The notes beneath the pieces are model-generated. The model did no database searches. It was not told the DNA's origin and saw only the letters and a program-made list of their open reading frames with translations. DNA of 64,000 nt from Hydrogenophaga borbori (GTDB lineage: Bacteria; Pseudomonadota; Gammaproteobacteria; Burkholderiales; Burkholderiaceae_C): the NCBI RefSeq assembly GCF_003417535.1, contig NZ_QVLS01000001.1, positions 186,001 through 250,000 on the forward strand. The letters run 5' to 3'. Made by a program: the position numbers and the translations under genes. This document shows, in pieces, positions 23,298-32,227 of this stretch (position 1 is the first letter of the stretch; the number at the start of each line of letters is the position of its first letter).

Positions 23298-23495
23298 ATG
23301 AACGGCGGTGGCAGCGACGCCTGGTGGCTGGCGCTGGGACTCGTCCTGGTGTTCGAGGGCTTGCTCCCGCTGCTGTCTCCCGGCGGCTGGCGCCGCGTTT
23401 TTACGCAGATGCTCTCGCTGCGCGACGGGCAAATCCGCTTCTTCGGGCTCATCAGCGTGGCCGCGGGCCTGCTGATTGCGGGCCTGTTCGCCTGA
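23298..23495 (+). CDS. DUF2065 family small membrane protein
   Basis: This 65-residue protein has two hydrophobic helices ([18 protein letters not shown] and [17 protein letters not shown]) separated by the family block [13 protein letters not shown]. That matches the DUF2065/YjeT layout. It begins 2 bases after hflC and is conserved between hflC and hisZ/purA in Betaproteobacteria. No biochemical role is established; location suggests a link to the HflKC-FtsH complex or to purA-region housekeeping. Confidence 0.88.
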   Translation: MNGGGSDAWWLALGLVLVFEGLLPLLSPGGWRRVFTQMLSLRDGQIRFFGLISVAAGLLIAGLFA

Positions 23496-23535
23496 GCCCA
23501 GGCCGGTGCCTGCCGGGGCCCCGCATGGGTCCCGG

Positions 23536-23541
23536 TAGAAT
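23536..23541 (+). promoter_or_regulatory. candidate -10 element of hisZ (TAGAAT)
   Basis: TAGAAT in CCGGTAGAATCCGG lies 28 bases before the hisZ ATG within the 74-base spacer. It shares the CCGGTAnAATC context with the scpB element. Confidence 0.4.
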
Positions 23542-23569
23542 CCGGTTTTTAACAGCGCCTGAAAACGCC

Positions 23570-24736
23570 ATGTCCGCCTGGGTCCTCCCGGATCACATCG
23601 CCGATGTCCTGCCGTCCGAGGCCCGGCACATCGAAGAGCTCCGCCGAAGCCTGCTCGATACCGCCCGCGCCCACGGCTACGAGCTGGTGATGCCGCCGTT
23701 GCTCGAGCACATCGAGTCGCTGCTCACCGGTACCGGTGAATCGCTCGATCTGCACACCTTCAAGCTCGTGGACCAGCTCAGCGGCCGCACGCTGGGCCTG
23801 CGCGCCGACAGCACGCCCCAGGTGGCGCGCATCGACGCGCACCTGCTCAACCGTCAGGGCGTGGCGCGTCTGTGCTACTGCGGCCCCGTGGTGCACACGC
23901 GCATGGAGCGCCCGGCGTCCAGCCGCGAGCCGCTGCAGTTTGGCGCCGAGATCTATGGCCACGCCGGGCTGGAGGCCGATCTGGAAGCGCTGGAGCTGGC
24001 CCAGGCCTGCCTGCGCGGCGCCGGCCTGCGCGAGCTGCAGGTCGATCTGGCCGACGTGCGCATCATCGACGCCGTGCTGGATCCGCTGAAGCTGCCCGCC
24101 GCCCGGGTGGCCTTGCTGCACGCGGCCCTCACCGCCAAGGACGTGGCCGAGCTGCGCCTGCTCTCCAAGGCCCTGCCCGCGGCCGTGCAGCGCGACCTGA
24201 GCGCGCTGGCCACGCTGTTCGGCGATGCCGCGGTGCTGGCCGAGGCGCGCCGCGTGCTCACGCCGTCGCCGGCCTTGCACGCCGCGCTGGACCAGCTGCA
24301 GTGGCTGGCCGAGCACGTGCAGGGCATGGCGGTCTCGTTCGACCTGTCCGACCTGCGCGGCTACGCCTACTACACCGGTGTGCGTTTCGCCGTCTTCGCG
24401 CGCGACGCGCGCGGCCCGGCCGCCGACATCGCGCGCGGCGGCCGCTACGACGAGGTGGGGGCCGTGTTCGGGCGCAAGCGCCCGGCCGTCGGCTTCAGCC
24501 TCGACCTCAAGGAACTCGTCGCCTGCGTGGCCCCGCGCCCCCTGGTGGCCGCCATTCGCGCTCCCTGGGGCATGGACGCCGGCCTGCGCCAGGCGGTGGC
24601 CCTCCTGCGCGCCCAGGGCCACACCGTGGTCTGTGCCCTGCCGGGGCACGAGCACGAGGTCGATGAGTTCCTGTGTGACCGCGAGCTGGTGCCCGACACC
24701 GGCCGCCCGGACGGCTGGACCGTCCGGCCTCTTTGA
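23570..24736 (+). CDS. hisZ: ATP phosphoribosyltransferase regulatory subunit HisZ
   Basis: HisZ is a catalytically inactive HisRS paralog that activates short-form HisG in the first step of histidine synthesis. The product is 388 residues. The class II core is recognisable ([52 protein letters not shown]), but the HisRS tRNA-related signatures and anticodon-binding domain are missing. Its presence predicts a short HisG elsewhere in the genome. hisZ-purA adjacency is typical of Burkholderiales. Confidence 0.94.
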   Translation: MSAWVLPDHIADVLPSEARHIEELRRSLLDTARAHGYELVMPPLLEHIESLLTGTGESLDLHTFKLVDQLSGRTLGLRADSTPQVARIDAHLLNRQGVARLCYCGPVVHTRMERPASSREPLQFGAEIYGHAGLEADLEALELAQACLRGAGLRELQVDLADVRIIDAVLDPLKLPAARVALLHAALTAKDVAELRLLSKALPAAVQRDLSALATLFGDAAVLAEARRVLTPSPALHAALDQLQWLAEHVQGMAVSFDLSDLRGYAYYTGVRFAVFARDARGPAADIARGGRYDEVGAVFGRKRPAVGFSLDLKELVACVAPRPLVAAIRAPWGMDAGLRQAVALLRAQGHTVVCALPGHEHEVDEFLCDRELVPDTGRPDGWTVRPL

Positions 24737-26137
<1,401 letters not shown>

Positions 26138-26215
26138 GCACGGGTAAGCCCGGGTAGGGCGTTCGCCCGCCCCACGACACACTGTTCCGACCCTCCCAGC
26201 CTGGAGTCCGCACGC

Positions 26216-26740
26216 ATGCTCACCGAAGACGGCAAACACCTCTACGTCTCCTACGACGAGTACCACAACCTCATCGAAAAGCTGGCGCTCAAGGTGTACC
26301 AGTCGGGCTGGGAGTTCGACACCATCCTGTGCCTGGCGCGCGGCGGCATGCGCCCGGGCGACATCCTCTCGCGCATCTTCGACAAGCCGCTGGCCATCAT
26401 GTCCACCAGTTCCTACCGCGCCGAGGCCGGCACGGTGCAGGGCAAGCTCGACATCGCGCGCTACATCACCACGCCCAAGGGCGAAATCGCCGGCAAGGTG
26501 CTGCTGGTCGACGACCTCGCCGACTCGGGTCACACGCTCAAGGTGGTGATCGACCTGCTCAAGAACAACTACTCACCCATCACCGAGCTGCGCAGCGCGG
26601 TGATCTGGACCAAGCAGCTGTCCACCTTCACGCCCGACTATTCGGTGGAGTACCTGCCCACCAACCCGTGGATCCACCAGCCCTTCGAGGGCTACGACAG
26701 CCTGCGCCCCGCGCAGCTGCTGGAAAAGTGGAAGCTCTGA
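26216..26740 (+). CDS. purine-type phosphoribosyltransferase
   Basis: This 174-residue type I phosphoribosyltransferase has the PRPP-binding loop VLLVDDLADSGHTLK. A further conserved segment is CLARGGMRPGDILSRIF. It is likely a hypoxanthine/xanthine-guanine salvage enzyme, given the position after purA, but substrate specificity cannot be read from sequence. A ribosome-binding site is weak. The metC gene begins 4 bases after its stop. Confidence 0.85.
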   Translation: MLTEDGKHLYVSYDEYHNLIEKLALKVYQSGWEFDTILCLARGGMRPGDILSRIFDKPLAIMSTSSYRAEAGTVQGKLDIARYITTPKGEIAGKVLLVDDLADSGHTLKVVIDLLKNNYSPITELRSAVIWTKQLSTFTPDYSVEYLPTNPWIHQPFEGYDSLRPAQLLEKWKL

Positions 26741-26744
26741 GCGA

Positions 26745-27935
26745 ATGAGCCGCGAGCGCCTGTCCACCCAGCTCATCCACCACCCTTACAAGCCCCCCGA
26801 GGGCTTCGAGGCTGTCGCGCCTGGCGTGCACAAGGCCTCCACCGTCATTTTCCCGAACGTGCACGCCTTGCGCACGTACGACTGGAAGGACAAGAGCGGC
26901 TACACCTACGGCCTGCACGGCACGCCCACCACCTTCACGCTGGAGGAGCGCATCGCCACCCTGGAGGGCGGCGCGCACTGCGTGCTGGCGCCCAGCGGCC
27001 TGGCCGCCGTGGCCCTGGTGGACATGGCCTTCCTGCGCACGGGCGACGAACTGCTGATCCCGGACAACGCCTACGGGCCGGGCAAAACCTTCGCCGAGGG
27101 CGAACTGGCGGCCTGGGGCATCCCGCACCGCTTCTACGACCCCATGAGCCCGGCCGATCTGGCCGCGAAGATCTCGCCGGCCACCCGTCTGGTCTGGTTG
27201 GAGGCGCCCGGGTCCATCACCCTGGAGTTCCCCGACATTCCCGCGCTGGTGGCCGTGGTGCGCCAGGCCAGCGAAGGCCGTGAGAGGCCCATCGTCACCG
27301 CGCTGGACAACACCTGGGGCGCGGGCATCGCATTTGCCGCCTTCGATCTGGGGGTGGACCTGTCCGTACAGGCGCTCACCAAGTACCCCAGCGGCGGCGC
27401 CGACGTGCTCATGGGTTCGGTGGTCACGCGCGACGAGGCCCTGCATCGCACCGTTCTGCTGTGCCACATGCGCCTGGGCCTGGGCGTGGCCGGCAACGAC
27501 GCCGAACTCGTGCTGCGCGGCCTGCCCAGCATCGAGCTGCGCTACCGCGCCCAGGACGCCGCCACGCGCGAGCTGGCGCACTGGATGCAGGGCCAGCCCG
27601 GCGTGGCGCAGGTCTTCCATCCGGCGCTGGCGGGCTCGCCCGGCCATGGCACCTGGCAACGCGATGCCCGGGCGGCCGGCTGCCTGTTCAGCGCGGCCTT
27701 CGACGCGTCCATTCCCCAGGAGCGCATCGACGCCTTCTGCGACAGCCTGCGCGTGTTCAAGCTGGGCTGGAGCTGGGCCGGTCCCATCAGCCTGTGCGCA
27801 CCGTACCGCATGAGCGCCATCCGGACATTGGGTTGGCCTCACGCGGGGGGTCTGGTACGCTTTGCCATCGGTCTGGAACACGTCGAAGACCTGCGGGCCG
27901 ACCTGGCGCAGGCCTTGCCCCGCTTGCAGTCCTGA
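26745..27935 (+). CDS. metC: cystathionine beta-lyase
   Basis: This PLP enzyme of the Cys/Met metabolism family cleaves cystathionine to homocysteine in methionine synthesis. The product is 396 residues. The PLP lysine is in the LTKYPSGGADVLMGSV block. The substrate/PLP regions YGLHGTPTTFTLEERIA and ALDNTWGAGIAFAAFDLG match MetC rather than MetB. It starts 4 bases after the phosphoribosyltransferase gene. Confidence 0.93.
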   Translation: MSRERLSTQLIHHPYKPPEGFEAVAPGVHKASTVIFPNVHALRTYDWKDKSGYTYGLHGTPTTFTLEERIATLEGGAHCVLAPSGLAAVALVDMAFLRTGDELLIPDNAYGPGKTFAEGELAAWGIPHRFYDPMSPADLAAKISPATRLVWLEAPGSITLEFPDIPALVAVVRQASEGRERPIVTALDNTWGAGIAFAAFDLGVDLSVQALTKYPSGGADVLMGSVVTRDEALHRTVLLCHMRLGLGVAGNDAELVLRGLPSIELRYRAQDAATRELAHWMQGQPGVAQVFHPALAGSPGHGTWQRDARAAGCLFSAAFDASIPQERIDAFCDSLRVFKLGWSWAGPISLCAPYRMSAIRTLGWPHAGGLVRFAIGLEHVEDLRADLAQALPRLQS

Positions 27936-27962
27936 CCCCCTTCAACCCGACGAAAGCGCGAT

Positions 27963-28160
27963 TTGGCTACACCCAACTACGGTTACGAGAAACGGCAGCG
28001 TGAGCTGGCCAAGAAGCAGAAGAAGGAAGAGAAACTGCGCGCCAAGGCCGCGCGCAAGACCAGCGAGCACCCGGACGGTGCCGACCAGCCCGATGGCGAG
28101 GCGACCGGTGCGCCGAGCGATGCCGGGCAGGGCGATGGTGGCGCCGGCGGCGCCAACTGA
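27963..28160 (+). CDS. small lysine-rich conserved protein
   Basis: This 65-residue hydrophilic protein begins at a TTG codon 27 bases after metC. The N-terminal half is strongly basic (YGYEKRQRELAKKQKKEEKL), predicted helical, and the C-terminal half is acidic and Gly/Asp-rich. Short proteins starting ATPNYGYEKRQRELAKK are recalled from other Burkholderiales, which supports it as a real gene. The function is unknown. The charge pattern suggests nucleic-acid or ribosome contact, which is inference only. It converges on mnmH. Confidence 0.7.
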   Translation: MATPNYGYEKRQRELAKKQKKEEKLRAKAARKTSEHPDGADQPDGEATGAPSDAGQGDGGAGGAN

Positions 28161-28165
28161 ACGTC

Positions 28166-29248
28166 TCAGCCGGCCTGTGGGGCCGGTGCCGTTTCGCTGT
28201 CGATGAGGCGGCGCGCGGCCGCGCGCATCGCCGCCATCGACCGGTCGGCGGGCTCGCAGGGCAGGGCCTCGGCGAAGCGGCGGAAGTTGCGCGAGGTCGA
28301 GGCCGCGTAGGTGGGGTCGTAGTGCTGGGCCAGCAGATCGCGCACCATGTCCGGCGTGCGCCCCGCGCGCACCAGCCCGATCCAGCCGTTGACCACCTCG
28401 CCGCCCCGCACCGCGCGCAGGGCCTGCAGGCGCCCGATCAGCAGTTCGGGGTCGCGCACGAAGTAGTCGTAGTCCTCGAGCAGCAAGGCGACGCGTTCCT
28501 CGTCGCTCAGGCGCAGGGAGATGCACTCGCTGGCGCGCAGGGCGTCCATCAGTCCATCGGGCACGCGCAGGTTGCCCACCTTCTTGCTTTCGCTTTCGGC
28601 GTACACCGGCCGCCCGGGGTCGAAGCGGCGCAGCGCGTCCCACAGCAAGGAATCGAAGCCCTTCTGGCTGGGCTGTGGCTGGCCGGGCAGGTGGCCCAGC
28701 ACCGAGCTTCGGTGGCAGGCCAGGCCCTCCAGGTCGAGCACCTGCGCACCCTCGGCCGCCAGCGCGTGCAGCAGCCGCGTCTTGCCGCTGCCCGTGGGGC
28801 CGCAGACGACGCGGTAGCGCAAGCCCGCGGCCAGGCGGGGCAGGTCGTCCACCAGCGCGGCGCGCCAGGCCTTGTAGCCGCCGTCGATGAGCGTGACCTG
28901 GAAACCGATGGCGCCCAGGATGGTGGCCAGGGCGCCGCTGCGGTTGCCGCCGCGCCAGCAGTAGACCAGCGGGCGCCAGCCCTTGGGCTTGTCGAGCACC
29001 TCGCGCTCGATATGGGCGGCGATGTTGCGCGCGGCGAGCGCCGCGCCGCGCTTCTTGGCCTCGAAGGCGCTCACCTGTTTGTACATGGTGCCGATGTCGA
29101 TGCGCTCGGCGTTGTCCAGCGTGGGCCAGTTCAGGGCGCCGGGCACGTGGTCGAGCGCGTGCTCGTCCTCGGTGCGGGCGTCGATGATCGTGTCGAATTC
29201 GGCGAGGCGGCGCAGGGCGTCGCCCGCGCTCAGGGTGGCAACGGGCAT
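28166..29248 (-). CDS. mnmH: tRNA 2-selenouridine synthase
   Basis: MnmH (SelU) replaces sulfur with selenium at the wobble 2-thiouridine of Lys, Glu and Gln tRNAs via a geranylated intermediate. The product is 360 residues. The N-terminal rhodanese domain has the essential cysteine at C97 in LVYCWRGGNRSGAL. A P-loop GPTGSGKT follows at about 150-157. selD, needed for selenophosphate, is not in the window. A GATAAT box lies 7 bases before the ATG and overlaps the tesA stop codon, suggesting a leaderless transcript. Confidence 0.95.
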   Translation of the reverse strand: MPVATLSAGDALRRLAEFDTIIDARTEDEHALDHVPGALNWPTLDNAERIDIGTMYKQVSAFEAKKRGAALAARNIAAHIEREVLDKPKGWRPLVYCWRGGNRSGALATILGAIGFQVTLIDGGYKAWRAALVDDLPRLAAGLRYRVVCGPTGSGKTRLLHALAAEGAQVLDLEGLACHRSSVLGHLPGQPQPSQKGFDSLLWDALRRFDPGRPVYAESESKKVGNLRVPDGLMDALRASECISLRLSDEERVALLLEDYDYFVRDPELLIGRLQALRAVRGGEVVNGWIGLVRAGRTPDMVRDLLAQHYDPTYAASTSRNFRRFAEALPCEPADRSMAAMRAAARRLIDSETAPAPQAG

Positions 29249-29255
29249 GGGCCCG

Positions 29256-29261
29256 ATTATC
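29256..29261 (-). promoter_or_regulatory. candidate -10 element of mnmH (GATAAT), leaderless spacing
   Basis: On the minus strand GATAATCGGGCCCATG places GATAAT exactly 7 bases before the mnmH ATG, so transcription would begin at or next to the A of ATG. The TAA inside the box is the tesA stop codon. Confidence 0.45.
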
Positions 29262-29920
29262 CCGCCGTGACCAGTTTGCGCAGTTCAGGCCAGACCGTGT
29301 CGCGCATGGTGGGCTGGGCCTTCTCGTTCGGGTGGATGCGGTCGCTCTGGAACAGCGCCAGCGGGTCGGCGCCGTCGGCCACGCCCTTGAGGAAGAAGGG
29401 CACCAGCGCGGCCTTTTCCTGCCGCGCCACGGCGGCGAACAGTTCGCGGAATTCCTGTCCGTACTTCGCGCCGTAGTTGGGCGGCATCTCCATGCCCAGC
29501 AGCAGCACGCGCGCGCCGGCGGCCTTGGCGGCGCGCGCCATGGCGGCGAGGTTGTCGCGCGTCATGCTCAGCGGCAGGCCTCGCAGGGCGTCGTTGCCGC
29601 CCAGTTCGATGACCACGACCGAGGGCCGGTGCTGCTGGAGCAGCGCCGGCAGGCGCGAACGCCCGCCCGAGGTGGTGTCGCCGCTGACGCTGGCATTGAC
29701 CACCCGCGCCGGAACCTTTTCGGCCTTGAGCCGCTCTTCGGTGAGCGCGACCCAGCCGCTGCCCCGGCGCAGGCCGTACTCGGCGCTGAGCGAATCGCCC
29801 ACCACCAGCACCACGGGCTCGGCCTTGCCCTGGGCGCGCAGCGCGCCCGCCTGGCCGAGCGCCCACGCCGCCACCAGGCTCAGGCTAAAGTGGCGGCGGT
29901 TCGTCTTCAGGGAATGCTTC

Positions 29921-29922
<2 letters not shown>
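29257..29922 (-). CDS. tesA: GDSL-type esterase (TesA-like arylesterase), exported
   Basis: This 221-residue SGNH hydrolase has the nucleophile Ser in VVGDSLSAEYG, the oxyanion Gly/Asn in GGNDALRG and the catalytic Asp/His in DRIHPNEKAQ. The N-terminus MKHSLKTNRRHFSLSLVAAW carries a twin-arginine-like RRxF motif before the hydrophobic core, so Tat export to the periplasm is possible, with cleavage near LRAQG. It diverges from the ABC ATPase gene, as tesA and ybbA do in E. coli. The two start codons share a single CATG. Its stop lies inside the mnmH promoter box. Confidence 0.9.
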
Positions 29923-30613
<691 letters not shown>

Positions 30614-30655
30614 GGCGCCGCGCGCGGGCTGGCGGGGCCGCCGGGGCCGGGGGCC

Positions 30656-30661
30656 GATAAT
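30656..30661 (+). promoter_or_regulatory. candidate -10 element of rlmB (GATAAT), leaderless spacing
   Basis: GATAATCGCGGCCATG places GATAAT exactly 7 bases before the rlmB ATG. The expected start site falls at or next to the first base of the start codon. No Shine-Dalgarno is present, consistent with a leaderless mRNA. Confidence 0.45.
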
Positions 30662-30668
30662 CGCGGCC

Positions 30669-31433
30669 ATGTCCGCTCCGCCCAAAGCCCCGTCCGCCAC
30701 CAAAGTCCTGTTCGGTTTCCACGCGGTCGGCGTGCGCCTGAAGACCGCGCCGCAGAGCCTGGTCGAGGTCTACGTGGACAGCTCGCGGCGCGACGCGCGC
30801 ATGCGCCAGTTCCTCGACCGCGCCAAGGAAGCCGGTGTGCGCCTGATCGAGGCCGACGCCTTGCGCATCGCCAAGCTCGCGGGCAGCCACGGCCACCAGG
30901 GCGTGGCCGCGCGCGTGCTGCCCGTCGAACAGGCCCGCTCGCTCGACGATCTGCTGGACCAGGTGGACGGCGTGGGCCAGGCACCGTTGCTGCTGGTGCT
31001 CGACGGCGTCACCGATCCCCACAACCTGGGCGCCTGCCTGCGCGTGGCCGATGGCGCCGGCGCGCACGCCGTGGTGGCGCCCAAGGACCATGCGGTGGGC
31101 CTGAACGCCACCGTGGCCAAGGTGGCCAGCGGCGCGGCCGAGACCATGCCGTACTTCATGGTGACCAACCTGGCGCGCACGCTCAATGAGCTCAAGGAAC
31201 GCAACATCTGGGTCATCGGCACCAGCGACGACGCGCCCCAATCGGTCTACGAGGTTGACCTACGGGGCCCGGTGGCCCTGGTGCTGGGCGCCGAAGGCCC
31301 GGGCATGCGCCAGCTCACGCGCAAGACCTGCGACGAGCTGGTGCACATCCCCATGCGCGGGGCGGTCGAGAGCCTGAACGTTTCCGTGGCCAGCGGCATC
31401 TGCCTCTACGAGGCCCTGCGCCAGCGCGGCTGA
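30669..31433 (+). CDS. rlmB: 23S rRNA (guanosine-2251-2'-O)-methyltransferase
   Basis: This SPOUT-class methyltransferase is 254 residues. The N-terminal substrate-binding domain (VLFGFHAVGVRLKTAP) is followed by the SpoU core: LLVLDGVTDPHNLGACLR (motif 1), VALVLGAEGPGMRQLTR (motif 2) and IPMRGAVESLNVSVASGICLYE (motif 3, the SAM-binding knot; the block spans about residues 224-245). All motifs are complete. Downstream, the sirtuin gene starts 7 bases after its stop. Confidence 0.95.
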   Translation: MSAPPKAPSATKVLFGFHAVGVRLKTAPQSLVEVYVDSSRRDARMRQFLDRAKEAGVRLIEADALRIAKLAGSHGHQGVAARVLPVEQARSLDDLLDQVDGVGQAPLLLVLDGVTDPHNLGACLRVADGAGAHAVVAPKDHAVGLNATVAKVASGAAETMPYFMVTNLARTLNELKERNIWVIGTSDDAPQSVYEVDLRGPVALVLGAEGPGMRQLTRKTCDELVHIPMRGAVESLNVSVASGICLYEALRQRG

Positions 31434-31440
31434 TCCCCCC

Positions 31441-32169
31441 ATGGACGAAGAGCTCCGCGCCTGGGTCCGCTCGGCGCGGCGCATCGCCGTGCTCAGCGGG
31501 GCGGGCATGAGCGCCGAATCGGGCGTGCCCACCTTCCGCGACGCGCTCACCGGCCTGTGGGCGCGCTTCGATCCGCGCCAGCTCGCCACCGAGGCGGCTT
31601 TCCGCCGCCAGCCACAGCTGGTGTGGGACTGGTACGTCGAACGCCGCGTGGCCGTCGAGCGGGTGCGCCCCAATGCCGGACACGCGGCCATCGCTGACTT
31701 CCAGCGCCGCCACCCCGGCCGCCTCACGGTGATCACCCAGAACGTCGATGGCCTGCACCAGCGCGCCGGCAGCCCGGGCGTGCTGGCCCTGCACGGCAAC
31801 CTCGCCCAGGACCGCTGGCTCGACGCGCCGCGCGGTTGCTGTCGCGAGGACGCCATCGCGCCGGGCCATCCGCCGCGCTGCCCGGTGTGCGGGAACCTGC
31901 GCCGCCCCGACGTCGTGTGGTTCGGCGAGAGGCTGCCGCAGGCCGAACTCGAGGCCGCGCAGGCGGCGGCCGAGGCCTGCGAGCTGCTGCTGGTGGTTGG
32001 CACCTCGGGTGAGGTCTACCCGGCCGCCGGCCTGGCCTCGCTGGCGCGCCACGCGGGCGCGCGGGTGCTGATCGTGAACCCCGAGGCCTCGGCGCTCGAT
32101 GGCGTGGCGACGCGCCGCCTGCGCGCGACAGCGGCCCGCGCCCTGCCGGCCCTGCTGGACGGGCACTGA
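31441..32169 (+). CDS. cobB: NAD-dependent protein deacylase, sirtuin family
   Basis: This 242-residue Sir2 enzyme removes acyl groups from lysines using NAD+. NAD-binding motifs GAGMSAESGVPTFRD and TQNVDGLHQRAGS are intact, with the catalytic His in LALHGNL. The YxxR pair in WYVERR corresponds to the class III residues that favour succinyl/malonyl-lysine. The zinc site is unusual: the first cysteine pair appears as adjacent CC (PRGCCRED) rather than CxxC, while the second is normal (RCPVCG). It follows rlmB by 7 bases and is bounded downstream by a terminator hairpin. Confidence 0.9.
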   Translation: MDEELRAWVRSARRIAVLSGAGMSAESGVPTFRDALTGLWARFDPRQLATEAAFRRQPQLVWDWYVERRVAVERVRPNAGHAAIADFQRRHPGRLTVITQNVDGLHQRAGSPGVLALHGNLAQDRWLDAPRGCCREDAIAPGHPPRCPVCGNLRRPDVVWFGERLPQAELEAAQAAAEACELLLVVGTSGEVYPAAGLASLARHAGARVLIVNPEASALDGVATRRLRATAARALPALLDGH

Positions 32170-32173
32170 GCGC

Positions 32174-32208
32174 AAGAAAAAAGCCCCGCGGCGAGGGCCG
32201 CGGGGCTT
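32174..32208 (-). terminator. Rho-independent terminator of the Pro-Ala lipoprotein gene
   Basis: AAGCCCCGCGG and CCGCGGGGCTT (32181-32191 and 32198-32208) form an 11-bp perfect stem with a 6-base loop. On the minus strand the stem runs into a T-rich tract (complement of the A run at 32174-32182). It lies 20 bases after the stop of the 32228-34708 gene and may act weakly for the sirtuin transcript in the other direction. Confidence 0.85.
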
Positions 32209-32227
32209 GGTCTGGATGCCGTGTCGC

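Noticed and set aside
23570..24736. A second histidyl-tRNA synthetase
   Set aside because: It lacks the HisRS signature motifs and the anticodon-binding domain; it fits HisZ, and the hisZ-purA context agrees.
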